From positions 34,494,501-34,558,500 of the forward strand of contig JAMPIT010000230.1 of assembly GCA_026261815.1 (NCBI GenBank): a stretch of DNA of 64,000 nucleotides, in the 5' to 3' direction. Origin of the DNA: Monarcha castaneiventris obscurior. Taxonomy: Eukaryota; Chordata; Aves; Passeriformes; Monarchidae. The notes under the pieces were generated by a model that had not been told where the DNA came from, did not search any database, and saw only the letters and a list, made by a program, of their open reading frames with translations. Each line of letters starts with the position of its first letter. Position 1 is the stretch's first letter. The position numbers and the translations under genes are program-made. Shown one piece after another: positions 32,508 to 43,130 of the stretch.

Positions 32508-34174
32508 AAGGAATTCAAGTGAATAATGAATCTTCTGCCTGTGTGTCTCAGAGAATTTTGCAGTCTAGAATCAAGTACTGCAAGGACCTGACTCTAGTCA
32601 GCACCAGCCTCTCTGCCCATCCTCCAGCCGGAGCCCGTATCTTCCCCAGCCCCACGTACCTCTGTTCTTTCCACTCCAGCTCCTTGCTCCAGTCTCCCCC
32701 ATCAGCTCAGTCTCTCTCACCTCACTCTGCATCCTCAACACTATTCCCAGGTCTGGCAGCTGGTGCTGCAAAGCCAAGAGCCAGAGCTGTAGAGCCTCAT
32801 AGTGAGGTGCTTCCTGATGGGACCCTGGTGATGCAGAGGGGCCTGCCTGAATTCAGTACCTGCACACTGGCATGTCTCTACCTGGCATGGGCAAACTGAT
32901 GCTGCTTTCTAAATATTGTAACTTGCTCTGATTTGGGCAAAGTGACAAGAATGACAAAAGGTGCACTGCTGGTGCCATTCCAGCCAAATTGCCAAGTGGT
33001 AGTTTAAAACCTGACACTCTTGGAGCCTCTCTAGAAAAAAATTAGACTTTTGGCTTAATACATTCAAAACAACATATTTTCCAAATCATATTCTTAGAAA
33101 CAGCTAAGCCATTTTACCTAGAATTTTTTTCCAAGTGATTCTGCTTCAGGCTTGGAAAATTTCAGTGTGAACTGCTTCTTGCATAACATCCTCTCCCCCT
33201 AAGCCAGCACGTGACATACATGCACAGACACCATAACACAAAATCCTGACACCATGTGAGCAGCTAAGCTTGCCAGCCTATACAGCATCTATCTACTAGG
33301 TATGAAAACACAGTGTTTATATTCAAGTTGATTATTTTAGTAGTTAGCATTTATGTCTGTAAGGATGAGAAATATCAGACAAAAATGCATATGTTATTGT
33401 ATTCTCTGTTATGAGTTTTCTGTTTCAGTTAATCTTTGTTAACTGCTGTTATCCATCACCCGGGCAAACAGAGGTGGTTTAGCAGCAGTAATATCCCACA
33501 GCCACATTATAGGAGCAGCCTTTGGGAGTTTCATCCTACTTTAACCTCATTCCTTTACTGGGGCTCTCTCTTTATGCTTGATACAGCCACACCTGAATAG
33601 ACTATTTTGCACCTGTTTTCTCTTCCAGGATTTCAGCTAGGAAGTACATTTTTTTTCTGTCTCACTACTTCTCTCCATCACCTGTGTATTATATGGATTT
33701 CTGCAGTTTGTGTTTCAATGTGTACTCGTTTTCTGTCGTGAGAACTGTTAGATAAAATTTCATTAAATTCAAAGCCCTAACCTCCTCCAGCCCAAATTAA
33801 TCCTAATACATCTTAATGAACCCAGTGCCTCTGATCAGCTGAGGTAGATCAATTACAACATATCTTCTGTAAAGGGTGATAGTATTAAGCAGAGCCACTT
33901 AAAAACCCCTTATGACAGCGTAGATTAGCTTATCCTTGCAGAGGTGGCTTGCAGCTGGGTACAGCTCTCAATCTGCTATAGGAGCAGTTTATAGGAAGGC
34001 TCTCTCTCTGCAGTGAACATCAGCCTCCTCTGAAAATGCTGCACGACTTCAGCAGGGCAAGGTAAGGAGGTACATGGATAAAACTGCTTGTGCAGATCTT
34101 TTATCCTTCTATTCTGCATAGTTTGAATTTGAGACTGAGAGATGGCACAAGACTTTTCACTGTTGCCATTGCGA

Positions 34175-34182
34175 TGACGTCA
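34175..34182. promoter_or_regulatory. Perfect CRE (TGACGTCA) in a near-palindrome
   Basis: TGACGTCA is centred in TTGCGATGACGTCATTGCA, with TTGC half-sites on both sides (ATF/C-EBP-like). It lies 1.7 kb upstream of the recognisable PP2D1 remnant on its strand. The function is inferred only. Confidence 0.5.
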
Positions 34183-36710
34183 TTGCATTTAGAAAAATTA
34201 GGACTAATGTATACGGAACACCTGGTAAGCTATTTTTTGTCAGTCTTTTAAATACAAACCCATTTTATATTTAGTGTACATAAAAGCCCCTGGGATTAGA
34301 GACAGGAAATTGAAAACTTTCAGCAAAATGTTAGGTTGATCTCACCAAACTGAATTCTTAACACTCATATACATTTAACATGGGTTTTATCTCCGTAAGT
34401 GGCTGTAAGTGCTAACAAATCATATTTCCAAAGCACCAAAACCGTCCCAGTTAATTACAATGTGTAAATAACCAGGATAATATACATAATAATTCATGTA
34501 GCAAGATAGGCTACAACTCTTTAGTTGCACAATAACTTTGCTTATAATTATTAAAAGGGCAGCCCTGATATTAATTTTTTATGGTATGCATAAATTGCTT
34601 ATGTTAATAGCTGAAAACCTTGTAAAAATTAAAAAAAAAAATATATATTTGTGGATCTCTTATGAACTAAAAAGATCAGTCTGTGTTTCCTTCTCTCCTT
34701 GCATTTCTCTCATTAGGAACAGACACAGACTGGGAGGTTTTTTGCTGTCAGGTTAAAGGATAACAGTGAGATACTGACAGCACAATACAACAAGCTAAAG
34801 CACTCCCAGCCTCACAGTGAAAGATAAAATTCAGCTTTCTAGCTCACTGCAGTTTCCCTGTGCCTATTTAGGGAGCCAAAACCCAACACAGTTTAATGTT
34901 CTGAGATGAAAATAGAAGCAGATAAAAAGAAATTACACATAGAAGAATGGGGAGTGAACCACAGTTTGAGATTGTACGTGTTTTCAAGGGCAAAAAATTG
35001 TATTTACTGTATGTGCCATAACAAAGAGCCTCCTGCTCAGTGCTTAGTCCTGCTGCTCAGAAAGGGAGGCTCCTCCACCTCTGCCATACACTGCCCTGTC
35101 TAAAAGGGACAGAACTGAGGCAAAGCATGAGGCTCTTATGGCAGAGGATACCATTGTCTCAGTAAATCCCGTATTTCTGGAAAACCTTTCAAGCTATGAC
35201 ACTTGGAGCTGCTTGCTGTTAATAAGGTAAGGCAAGATTATTCTCTGTATCTGCAGTTTGGCACTACAATCATCATTTTTTTAATTAGCAAAGATGGAAG
35301 GTGCTCCTAAGCTTAGAGGATCTGGGACCTCATTTGTACCCAAACAGAGAAGTCCCATTTGCAGTTATCTTCCTTTGACACACGTCGTTCCTATCTCCAC
35401 CCACAGCGTGCTTCTTCCTCACTTCCCTTTGACACAGTCAGAACTTAGCTTGCACAATCCCCAGGCCTGAACTCCTTCCTCTGTGAGATTTGGGGGTTTT
35501 ATTATTTGCTACATACTTGTGGTCTTAGCAAATGATGACTGTTACTGATGCTGAAACCAGCCCTGGAAAGATGCCTGCCTGCCTGCCTGCGGGTGACGGG
35601 AAGAGGCACAGAAGGGCTGTGTGATGTAAAATGGAGGTCACAGTCTCCCTGAGTTTCTCATCAAAATATTATCAACTAATACATATAATCAGGCCTCACT
35701 GCTGCAAATTCTTGCTGAATGAGCACCAGCCTCCTTGCCTGTCTTTTCCTTCTTCCCCAATTTACTTCTTGCTCATGCCTCAGTCAGCGCTTCCCTCTCA
35801 GTCCTCTCTTTCCCATGTGCCTGTGATGCCAGGATATGGCTTCATTGCCTCCACATGTTCTGCACGGTTCCTGCCCTGGCTGACCTCCCTCCCTCTGCCC
35901 GTCACACAGTTTGGCAGCAGCACCTCCCCTGGAAAACTCTTTGTGAGTGCATCACACCCACATACAGAAACTGTGACAGAGAGTCTCGGCATGGCCAGGG
36001 CTGTCTGTCCCTGAGCTGCAGGGTTCCTGATGCCACCAGCACCTGGCAAGGAGCCACGCTGGCTGGGCAGTGGGACATCAGCATCTGTCTGGTGCAGTGT
36101 GACTCTGCTGTGCAGCTCATGTCCTGCCAGCGTCAGTCAGAGCCAGCCTCTGCTGGGTGGGTGCTGCTTTAGCAGGTCCCAGCTTCACGTGGGCATCTTT
36201 GACCAAAACAGCAAATCTCTTACATGAAAACCCTTACAAAGCCTTCCTTAAACTCATATAAGACCTCTGAAAAACTCTTCACCTGAAAAACCAAACCCAT
36301 TCACTAACCCAGGAGCCATGCCCTGTACCTTCTATCACTATTTTTTAGCAGAGATGGCCCTCTCATTCTCTAAAACCATTTGCAGAGGGAATGGTGCAGA
36401 AGGAACAAGACGTCTTCTCCCAAGTGAGTCAACTTAGGAGTGCGCAGCAGAGCCTACTTACTGCATCCCCAGAAGCAATGATGCAGCTTCAAGAAAGTCT
36501 AGTTATGAAAGGTGTGGGAAGAGATAAAGACAAACTTGGTGAGTCACGGGAGCATGCCAGGGGCAGAGCCTGCATTCGGGACTTGGGAACACTCTCACCT
36601 GTAAACCTGATAATAGGTAAGAAAGAAGGAAGTGATTATTAATTAAAATAATTATGGAATAAATTAAGATAATTAGTCTCTTCATTTATCTTCTAAAGTG
36701 TTGTCCAAAA

Positions 36711-36730
36711 CTGGAATCCCGGGATTCCAG
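36711..36730. repeat. Perfect 20-bp palindrome
   Basis: CTGGAATCCCGGGATTCCAG reads identically on both strands and stops at exactly 20 bases, since the flanking A and G do not pair. It lies in intergenic DNA. Confidence 0.95.
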
Positions 36731-39700
36731 GCCCTCTGGTTTTGTGCCACCCAACAAAATAGGAGTCCCTGTCATTAGGTCTTCTTGGGCAAGAGATGTA
36801 ATTTGTGACACCATCCACTTGTGCAGAGGTGCAGCTCCTCAGCTGGGAGGAAGCATCGAACTGGGAAATGGAAGTAGTGAAACCATGACAAAACCAGCTC
36901 TTTCTACGCTCCAGATATTTTGCAGCTCTTCCTGGTAGATGGGTCAGTCTCAGTGGGGCATAGATAGCAGTTTGCTACCCCCCAAGGGCCTGTGTGGGGC
37001 AGAGAGGCCACAAAACACCGAGTGGGGATGGCAAACCTGCTGGCCTCGGCATGGGAGGGGAGGAATGTGAGGGTTTGGGGATCCATAAAGAAAGCTGTGG
37101 CAGAAGGTAGAAGATGGGTGGTGATAACGTAACTGTGCCTTCTGCACTCCCAGTGACCTCCCTCACCCCACAAACCCCCGTCTGTGGTTGGTGCTCTACT
37201 CCTGGGGCTCCCCTGCTTTTTTCAGCTGTACACAGCACTGTTACAGCTGGTCCAAATGGAAGTTTTCAGCCTGTTTAGTTGCTGCTGTGGTGCCTGTGGC
37301 TGTGTCTCTAGTTCCCAGGATTTCCAGGTGGTCCCCCACACAGATATGGGGAAGGCCCATGACTGGGTTTGCACCATCAGATGTGCTTAGGTCACTGTAA
37401 CTTCAACTTACAGAAATAATAGGGATCTTCTATGCAGAGTTCCATCATCTAAGTCAGTGTTGTACCAAGGGTGCTGGCTGGCACCTGCACCTTGTGTGCA
37501 GGTAGCAGAAAGGAGGCCCTTCCTCTCCCATCCCTGCCAGCAATGCCTGTGCCAGTCTCCCAGGGCTCTGTCAGGCTTCCAGCACCAAATGACCTGCCCT
37601 ACACAGACCATGCAGTCAAAGTACACCAAGGGGAGTCCCAGAGGATTGCAGGATCTCTGCAATGAATTAAAAGCAGAAAAAACAGGAAAATACATTAGAG
37701 AAAGGAATAAACCAAAGAATTGTGAGGAGTCAAAAGAAAGAGAAGGTAAGAGAAACACAGATAGTACATCCCATGTTTGCATGAAGAAATCCAGAGCTCT
37801 CACTACCACAAAATAACACCGTGTAAACCTATGGAGTGACTGCTGATGGCTAAATAACTTCAACAAACAGCTTCTGGACTTCACACACAGCTCAAATTGT
37901 GCAAAGGAAGGAGTGATTGTCCTGTGCTGCGTGACTCCAGACTTTAATTTTCTCACTTGTTTTGTGTTAAATCAAGAGTCTGACAGCAGTCAAGAAGAGC
38001 ATCCTCTGGGTAAGAAGCATATAAAAACTTCTAAATGTTCCATCACTAACAAGAAATTTGTGTGACTGAAGCAGCCATGGGTGTTGCAATGACATTTTCT
38101 CAATTTATTTTTCTGCATTTTTTCCTTTAAAAAAACTGGGTAATTGGGGTGTAAGATTTCCTACAAGAGCAAAAACCTGATGGGAAGGTCTGGATGTGTA
38201 TTATTAGAGTCACATGTAAGCACCAGGGGAAGCTGATGAGATGCTAGAGAGCCTAATGAGCAAAACTTTAGTACTGTTAATACTTCCAGTGATTCATAAA
38301 ATATTGATAGCAGTCCTGAATGCATTGTGGCCAAGAGGGAGGCCACTTCAGCCACAAGGAATGCACTAATGAAAGGACACAATAGGATTTTCTACTCAGA
38401 AAGGTTCCCTGGAAGAGCAAGAGCTACACTTTTCCTATTTGAATTGAATACCAAGAATAAAAACAGGTGGGAGCATTGCAAGAAAATCTCACTTGAACAA
38501 AAGGAGGGAGACAAGGCTGGGTTGGGCACACTGGACATGACTGGGCTGTGAGACAGGGATGAGGATTAGTGGTGGGCTCCCAGAGCTCAGCTGCGGGCTG
38601 GGTGGTCCCTGTCTGAGCAGTACATTCAGCATTAGGCTGCTATTAGCTGAGTCATTCTTTAATTTATGAGAGCAAGATAGGCCCCAAAAGCCCTCAATGA
38701 CAACTAGGTAATAACCAGAAGTCAGGCACACCCTATACTGTATTTTAATTTCCCCTTTTGTGACTCAAGAATGCATCTGCCTCCTTTGCTGGAACAATGG
38801 TAACGCATACACTCTTGCATTTAAGAGTGTCAGGTGTTCACGGTGAATCCATGCTGGAGCAACAAATGTGAAATGCATGTCTGATCTGCTGGGAGCATGG
38901 GCTCTGAGCAGGCACCTCCTCGGGGCTATCAGCAGCCTGAGTGAGACCTGAAACCCACATGAGCTGGCACTGGTGTGCTCCTGGCTTCCTTAATTTGATG
39001 CAGATGAGTAGCCTTCCTGAAGTCACCTGGCTTGTGAGTTGAGCAGCACAGGCTCATCTCAGGATCATCTGCTTCCACCTGCACTTCCTTAACACAGGTT
39101 TCAGAGTCAGCTTGACTCGAGCAAACCCACTGACATGCCCCAAAGGACAGAAACTGAAAAATGTGGTGAGGGTTTTTCAGACAATACTTCAAGTTTGAAT
39201 CTAATTTAATATCTTCATGTTAAATGATGAAAAACAAGCAACAGTGGGATTATGTGGTGCTCAGATTTATTGCATGCATTATAATTAGAAAATTAGTATG
39301 TACTGTACTTGTGAATTCAGCCAGCAGAAGAAAACAGCTTGGATCTATGTAACCGACAATGACATGTATCCACTTGTACGGCAAATCATAGGGGTTTTGG
39401 TTTCTTTTCCCCAATGCACTGCAACCTGTCATGACCCTAATTACATTCACTGGAGCCAGCACAACCCAAGTAATAGCCCCATGTTTCCAGACAGTAAATG
39501 GTCTTTCTTTCACTCCTGATTCTTGATGAAATTTTGAATGTAATATTTTACTTTTCACTAGAGCAGTTTAAGACAAAGTAAAGCTTTTTTCTTTTTGTTT
39601 TTAACCATATATTTGCACAAAGTTAGAATGCGAGCAATGATCAGTCTTAATACTAAAAAAAAAAAAAAGCAACAGAGAAAGACGTACCTATTTGCAGTTA

Positions 39701-40415
39701 GAGTGGTTTCTTTCTAAGATGTTCCTAGCAGGCAGCAGTTTTCCAAGTGTAGTGAAATTAGTGTTTATAAATGTTACTATAGTAACTGTATCTGTAGCCA
39801 CAAGCTGGTAGACTTACATTTCTGGTTATCTGGTGAGCATCAGGGTATGGTGGAAAAAAAAAAAGACACAGCACTGTAAGGCAGCCATGCTCTTGAGGAT
39901 TCAAGAAGGAGCTGCAGTAAAATTATTTGCTTCCTGACAACTTTCATCTTTGATTTTACTTTAATAGAATTAATAAGCTTTCAGGCTTTTAAGGACCCTA
40001 AAGAATAAGGTTGTTCACCTAGGCTGTGATCATGTGAGCATTCACCTGTGCAGCTTCAGACATAGATGCCCACCGAGTGGCCTCAATGCACATGAGTGGA
40101 GTTATTGACCTGTGTGAAAACGGTAAATGTATTTTCAGAATAAAAACTGTAGTTCATTACATGCAAGTGTGCAAACTTAACGCTGGGTTAAATATCATTA
40201 ACTACCTGGTTAAAGGAGAACCTGGTGATTTGAAAAAAAAAAAAGAAAGAAAGGGAGAAACATACTGGGGGAATGTAAAGGTACAGCAGCTCCCAGGAAA
40301 ACTAGGAGTCTATGTTCAGGCATGAATATTAAGTGGTCCATTGAAGCCAGCGTGTTGTTCCAGATGTGCTCTTTGCTTGTAACATTTGCTGCCGAGGAGG
40401 AGTCGTGGGAAAGCT

Positions 40416-40449
40416 GAAAGTGAAACTAACCAAGAACAGTTTCATTTTC
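40416..40449. promoter_or_regulatory. Pair of inverted ISRE/IRF-like motifs
   Basis: GAAAGTGAAACT (40416-40427, plus strand) fits the GAAANNGAAA interferon-response consensus. The minus strand of 40440-40449 reads GAAAATGAAA, a second match in the opposite direction. A further GAAAGCAGAAAC follows at about 40456. The motifs are visible; binding is inferred. Confidence 0.45.
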
Positions 40450-40654
40450 AAGTCCGAAAGCAGAAACATAACCGGCATAAAGAAAATGCAAGCAAAGAGC
40501 TTCTTAGGTGGCTGCTAACATACAGCGGCTATTTGCTATTTTAAAACGCGATTCGGACACTTAAACAAAAATTTTAAAATAAACGACAAAGAGAATTCTC
40601 TCGTAAATTTCAGGGAAACTGGGTATTTTATTCCGTTTAATTTCCTGTTAAGCT

Positions 40655-40870
40655 TGAGGCTGCTACCGCCGAGGGCAGCGGCTCCTCCACCTTAACCAGT
40701 CCGTCTTAAGGCGGTGGGGATGGCAGCAGCCATCTTACGGGTCGCTGTCACAGCTGCTGGGAAGCCCGGAGCCAGCCCCGGCCTCGGCCGCCGGCTCCCC
40801 GGGGAACCGCGGCTCCGGAGAGCCCGCAGCGGAGCCCGGGGAGCGGGTCCCGACCCCCGCCCCCGCCAAC
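40655..40870. promoter_or_regulatory. Small isolated GC-rich/CpG island followed by an A-rich tract
   Basis: About 215 bases of GC-rich, CpG-containing sequence surrounded by AT-rich DNA, 1.3 kb left of the KAT2B island. It contains an inverted GATGGC-AGCA-GCCATC (YY1-like cores). It is followed by a broken A-run at 40896-40921 and AAATAAGTAAATAAAG. It may be a minor promoter, for example of the former PP2D1 gene or an antisense transcript. No gene product is evident. Confidence 0.45.
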
Positions 40871-41640
40871 ACCCTGGCGATGTTGAAATCTCAGCAAAAA
40901 AAAAAAGAAAAAAAAAAAAAAGATATAAATAAGTAAATAAAGAAAAACAACAGACCCCCTTGTCTCATGAAACACCTCATTTTATTCCATTCTGTTTTTC
41001 TGTCATTCCAACTCGCTGTATAATACCATGCTTGAAAATGCACCCAGGAGCTGAGAAGGGAAGAAGGAGACCGCAGGGTTTTGTCATCTACCCTTCCCCC
41101 AAAATACTATTTCATACAAACCTAGAGATATTTTTGCTTTCCCCACGCAATGTGCCAAGGCCCTGTGCCTGCAAGACCTCTCTGTGCGCGGGGACTCCCT
41201 TCCAAACTCATACTGCTACTTTGATACTTTAGCTTTACACATCAAAGAGCCGTAAATCCCACGCAAACGCCCAGCCTCAATCCCAACCCTTTAAACCGCG
41301 GTGCCGTAGTACGGAATTGCCATTTGTGGTTTCTCACGGCTCAACCACGTTTTTACATACGTGCAGCGGGGCAGAACCGCCGCACACCCGGTGCACTTGC
41401 TGCTGTGCATGGAGTGCACTCTCTGGGGCAGGACCATTTGCTTAATTTAACTTTCAATTAAAGGGTAATCCCTTTAAGATGTAAACTGACCTGCCCTCAA
41501 CACTTGTTCCTGGACACAACAAAAATCCAAAACAAAAAACCAAGCCCCAGAGCCAAAATACGAGGAACTGGGAAGAGAGTTTTTGAATTATCTGGTATCG
41601 CAAACTGACCCGTACTTTACATTCAATAAGTAATCATCCG
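40871..41640. other. Interval between the small GC island and the KAT2B CpG island
   Basis: Holds the A-rich tract and otherwise unremarkable sequence. No coding region recognised. Confidence 0.55.
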
Positions 41641-43130
41641 GGGAAAAAGACCGAACCCTTCAAAGGCGGCCGCAGAGTGCACAGCGTGGGAAGGCAATGG
41701 TTAAGCCAAACAAAGTAGCGGCACTCCGAGGGGCCACAGCGGCAGCACCGCGGGCTCGCCGGGGCTCGGGACCGCTCGGCACCGACAGCGATGCCGCCTC
41801 TTTCCCGGGCAACTTTCCCCGCAGCCTGGCGCAGGGCCGGGATGGCTCCATAGCGGCTCCGCAGGCAGCGGGTGCCACCGCCCTTCCCGGGGGGGCCCCG
41901 CGCAGCCCCCGCGCAGGGAGGCGGGCGCGCCCTTGCGGTGCGCAGCGGCGGGAGGCGGTGCGGCCCCCACCCCCGCCGCCGGGGCAGGAGCCGCCCGCGG
42001 AGCCGCGGGTCCCTCCTCCCGCCCCCCGGGAGCAGCCGCCGGCGGCGGAGCGGCGAAGGGGAGGGTCTAAGGCCGGGCGCACCGCGCCGCGCCGCGCCGG
42101 CTGGCCGGACGGACGGACGGACGGGCGGCTGCCGCCGCGCCGCGGGCATGGCGGAGCCTGGCGGCGGCGGGGCCGGGGCGGCGGGCGGCGGCGGGCCGCA
42201 GCAGGGCTCCCCGGCCGCCGCGGGGGTGGCCGCCGGGGGGCCGGTCCGCAGCGCCGCCGAGAGCCCCGGGGGACCCGGCTCGGCGCGCACCGCGGGGAAG
42301 AAGGCGCAGCTGCGCGCCGCGCCGCGGGCCAAGAAGCTGGAGAAACTGGGCGTCTACTCCGCCTGCAAGGTACACGGCCGGGGGAGCCCACCCGCCCACG
42401 GAGGGTGGGGATTGACGGAGGGGAGGGAGGGAGGCGATGGGGAAGGGCCGTGCCCTTCCTTGCCCTGCCGGGTGCGGGGGCGGCCCGGCTGCCGCCCGGC
42501 GCTGTCCGCGGAAGTGGCGGCTGCGGCGCTGCCGGTGGATCCCGCTCCCCCCGGAGCTTTCCGGCCGGCGGCCGCAAAAATTGAACCGGCGCGCAGCGAA
42601 TGCGGGACCGCGCGGGCAGCGCCGCCTCCCTCCCTCCCTCCCGGCCCGGGAGCTGCCCGTCCCGGCGCCGCCGCTGCTCTGCCCGCCGCTCCCTCTGTCC
42701 CTCCGCGGGAGGCGGCGGCGGCCGGGGCGGCTCCCGGGGCCGGCGGTGAGCGCTGGGTTCGCGGCGCTGCCGCGGCACTGCCCGGCTAAACATCCCGGCG
42801 GGAGCGGGGCACCCCTCTGCTCTGCTCTGCCCGGAGATCGCAGCTCCGGGCGGGGACTGCTGCAGCCCGGGGAGGCGGCGGCATCGCAGCGCGGAGCTGT
42901 TGACACCGCAGCAGCCGCTGCCCCGAGCTGGAGCTGGCACCGTCGCCAGCAGCTCTCGCAGAGGAGCGAAGGGGCGCGGCTTCCGCGCTTGGGAAAGTTG
43001 TGTCACGGAGCGCCGGGCCGGTGTCCGGTGTGTGGTGCCCGGGCGGGATGCGGGCTCCTCCGTCCACCTGTACCCTGCCCCAGCGGAGCTCTCTGCTCCG
43101 TGTCTGCCTGGCGCTCGCGTTCAGGAGTGC
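41640..43130 (+). promoter_or_regulatory. KAT2B: CpG-island promoter of KAT2B
   Basis: Very dense CpG from about 41,640 to 43,130 covers the presumed transcription start, the first coding exon (42148-42369) and the start of intron 1. It contains GC boxes and a GGAC tandem (about 42104-42124). Long open frames on both strands here are a by-product of GC richness. No TATA box stands out. Confidence 0.85.
42148..42369 (+). CDS. KAT2B: KAT2B exon 1 coding part
   Basis: ATG at 42148 in the context GCGGGCATGGCG opens 74 codons: a Gly/Ala-rich stretch from MAEPGGGGAG, then AGKKAQLRAAPRAKKLEKLG and VYSACK, the conserved KAT2A/KAT2B block. The donor is AAG|GTACAC, phase 0. The upstream reading frame is open in this CpG island, so the start is chosen by the fit to the family N-terminus. 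Confidence 0.93.

Larger units (their letters stand above)
32508..40400. other. Intergenic region between PP2D1 remnant and KAT2B
   Basis: No gene that I can support. Many open stretches (for example 32483-32899 plus, 35735-36172 plus, 37408-37956 minus) overlap in several frames and resemble nothing known. Local features: CRE palindrome at 34175, a TGCC/CTGCC microsatellite near 35,575, the 20-bp palindrome at 36711 and an A-run at 39655-39668. Confidence 0.6.

Noticed and set aside
37408..37956. 182-codon minus-strand open frame
   Set aside because: No recognisable family, overlaps a plus-strand frame of similar length, no splice or promoter context, and not GC-structured like the true exons.
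40714..40932. 72-codon plus-strand frame MGMAAAILRV... ending in Lys-rich sequence
   Set aside because: The Lys/Arg tail is just translated poly-A and the front is GC-island sequence. No homologue recognised.
41660..43006. 448-codon minus-strand open frame (and 295-345-codon plus frames) over the KAT2B CpG island
   Set aside because: Stop codons are rare in GC-rich sequence, so long frames appear in several phases at once. The translations are Arg/Pro/Gly/Ala low-complexity without domains. The true coding exon is 42148-42369 on the plus strand.
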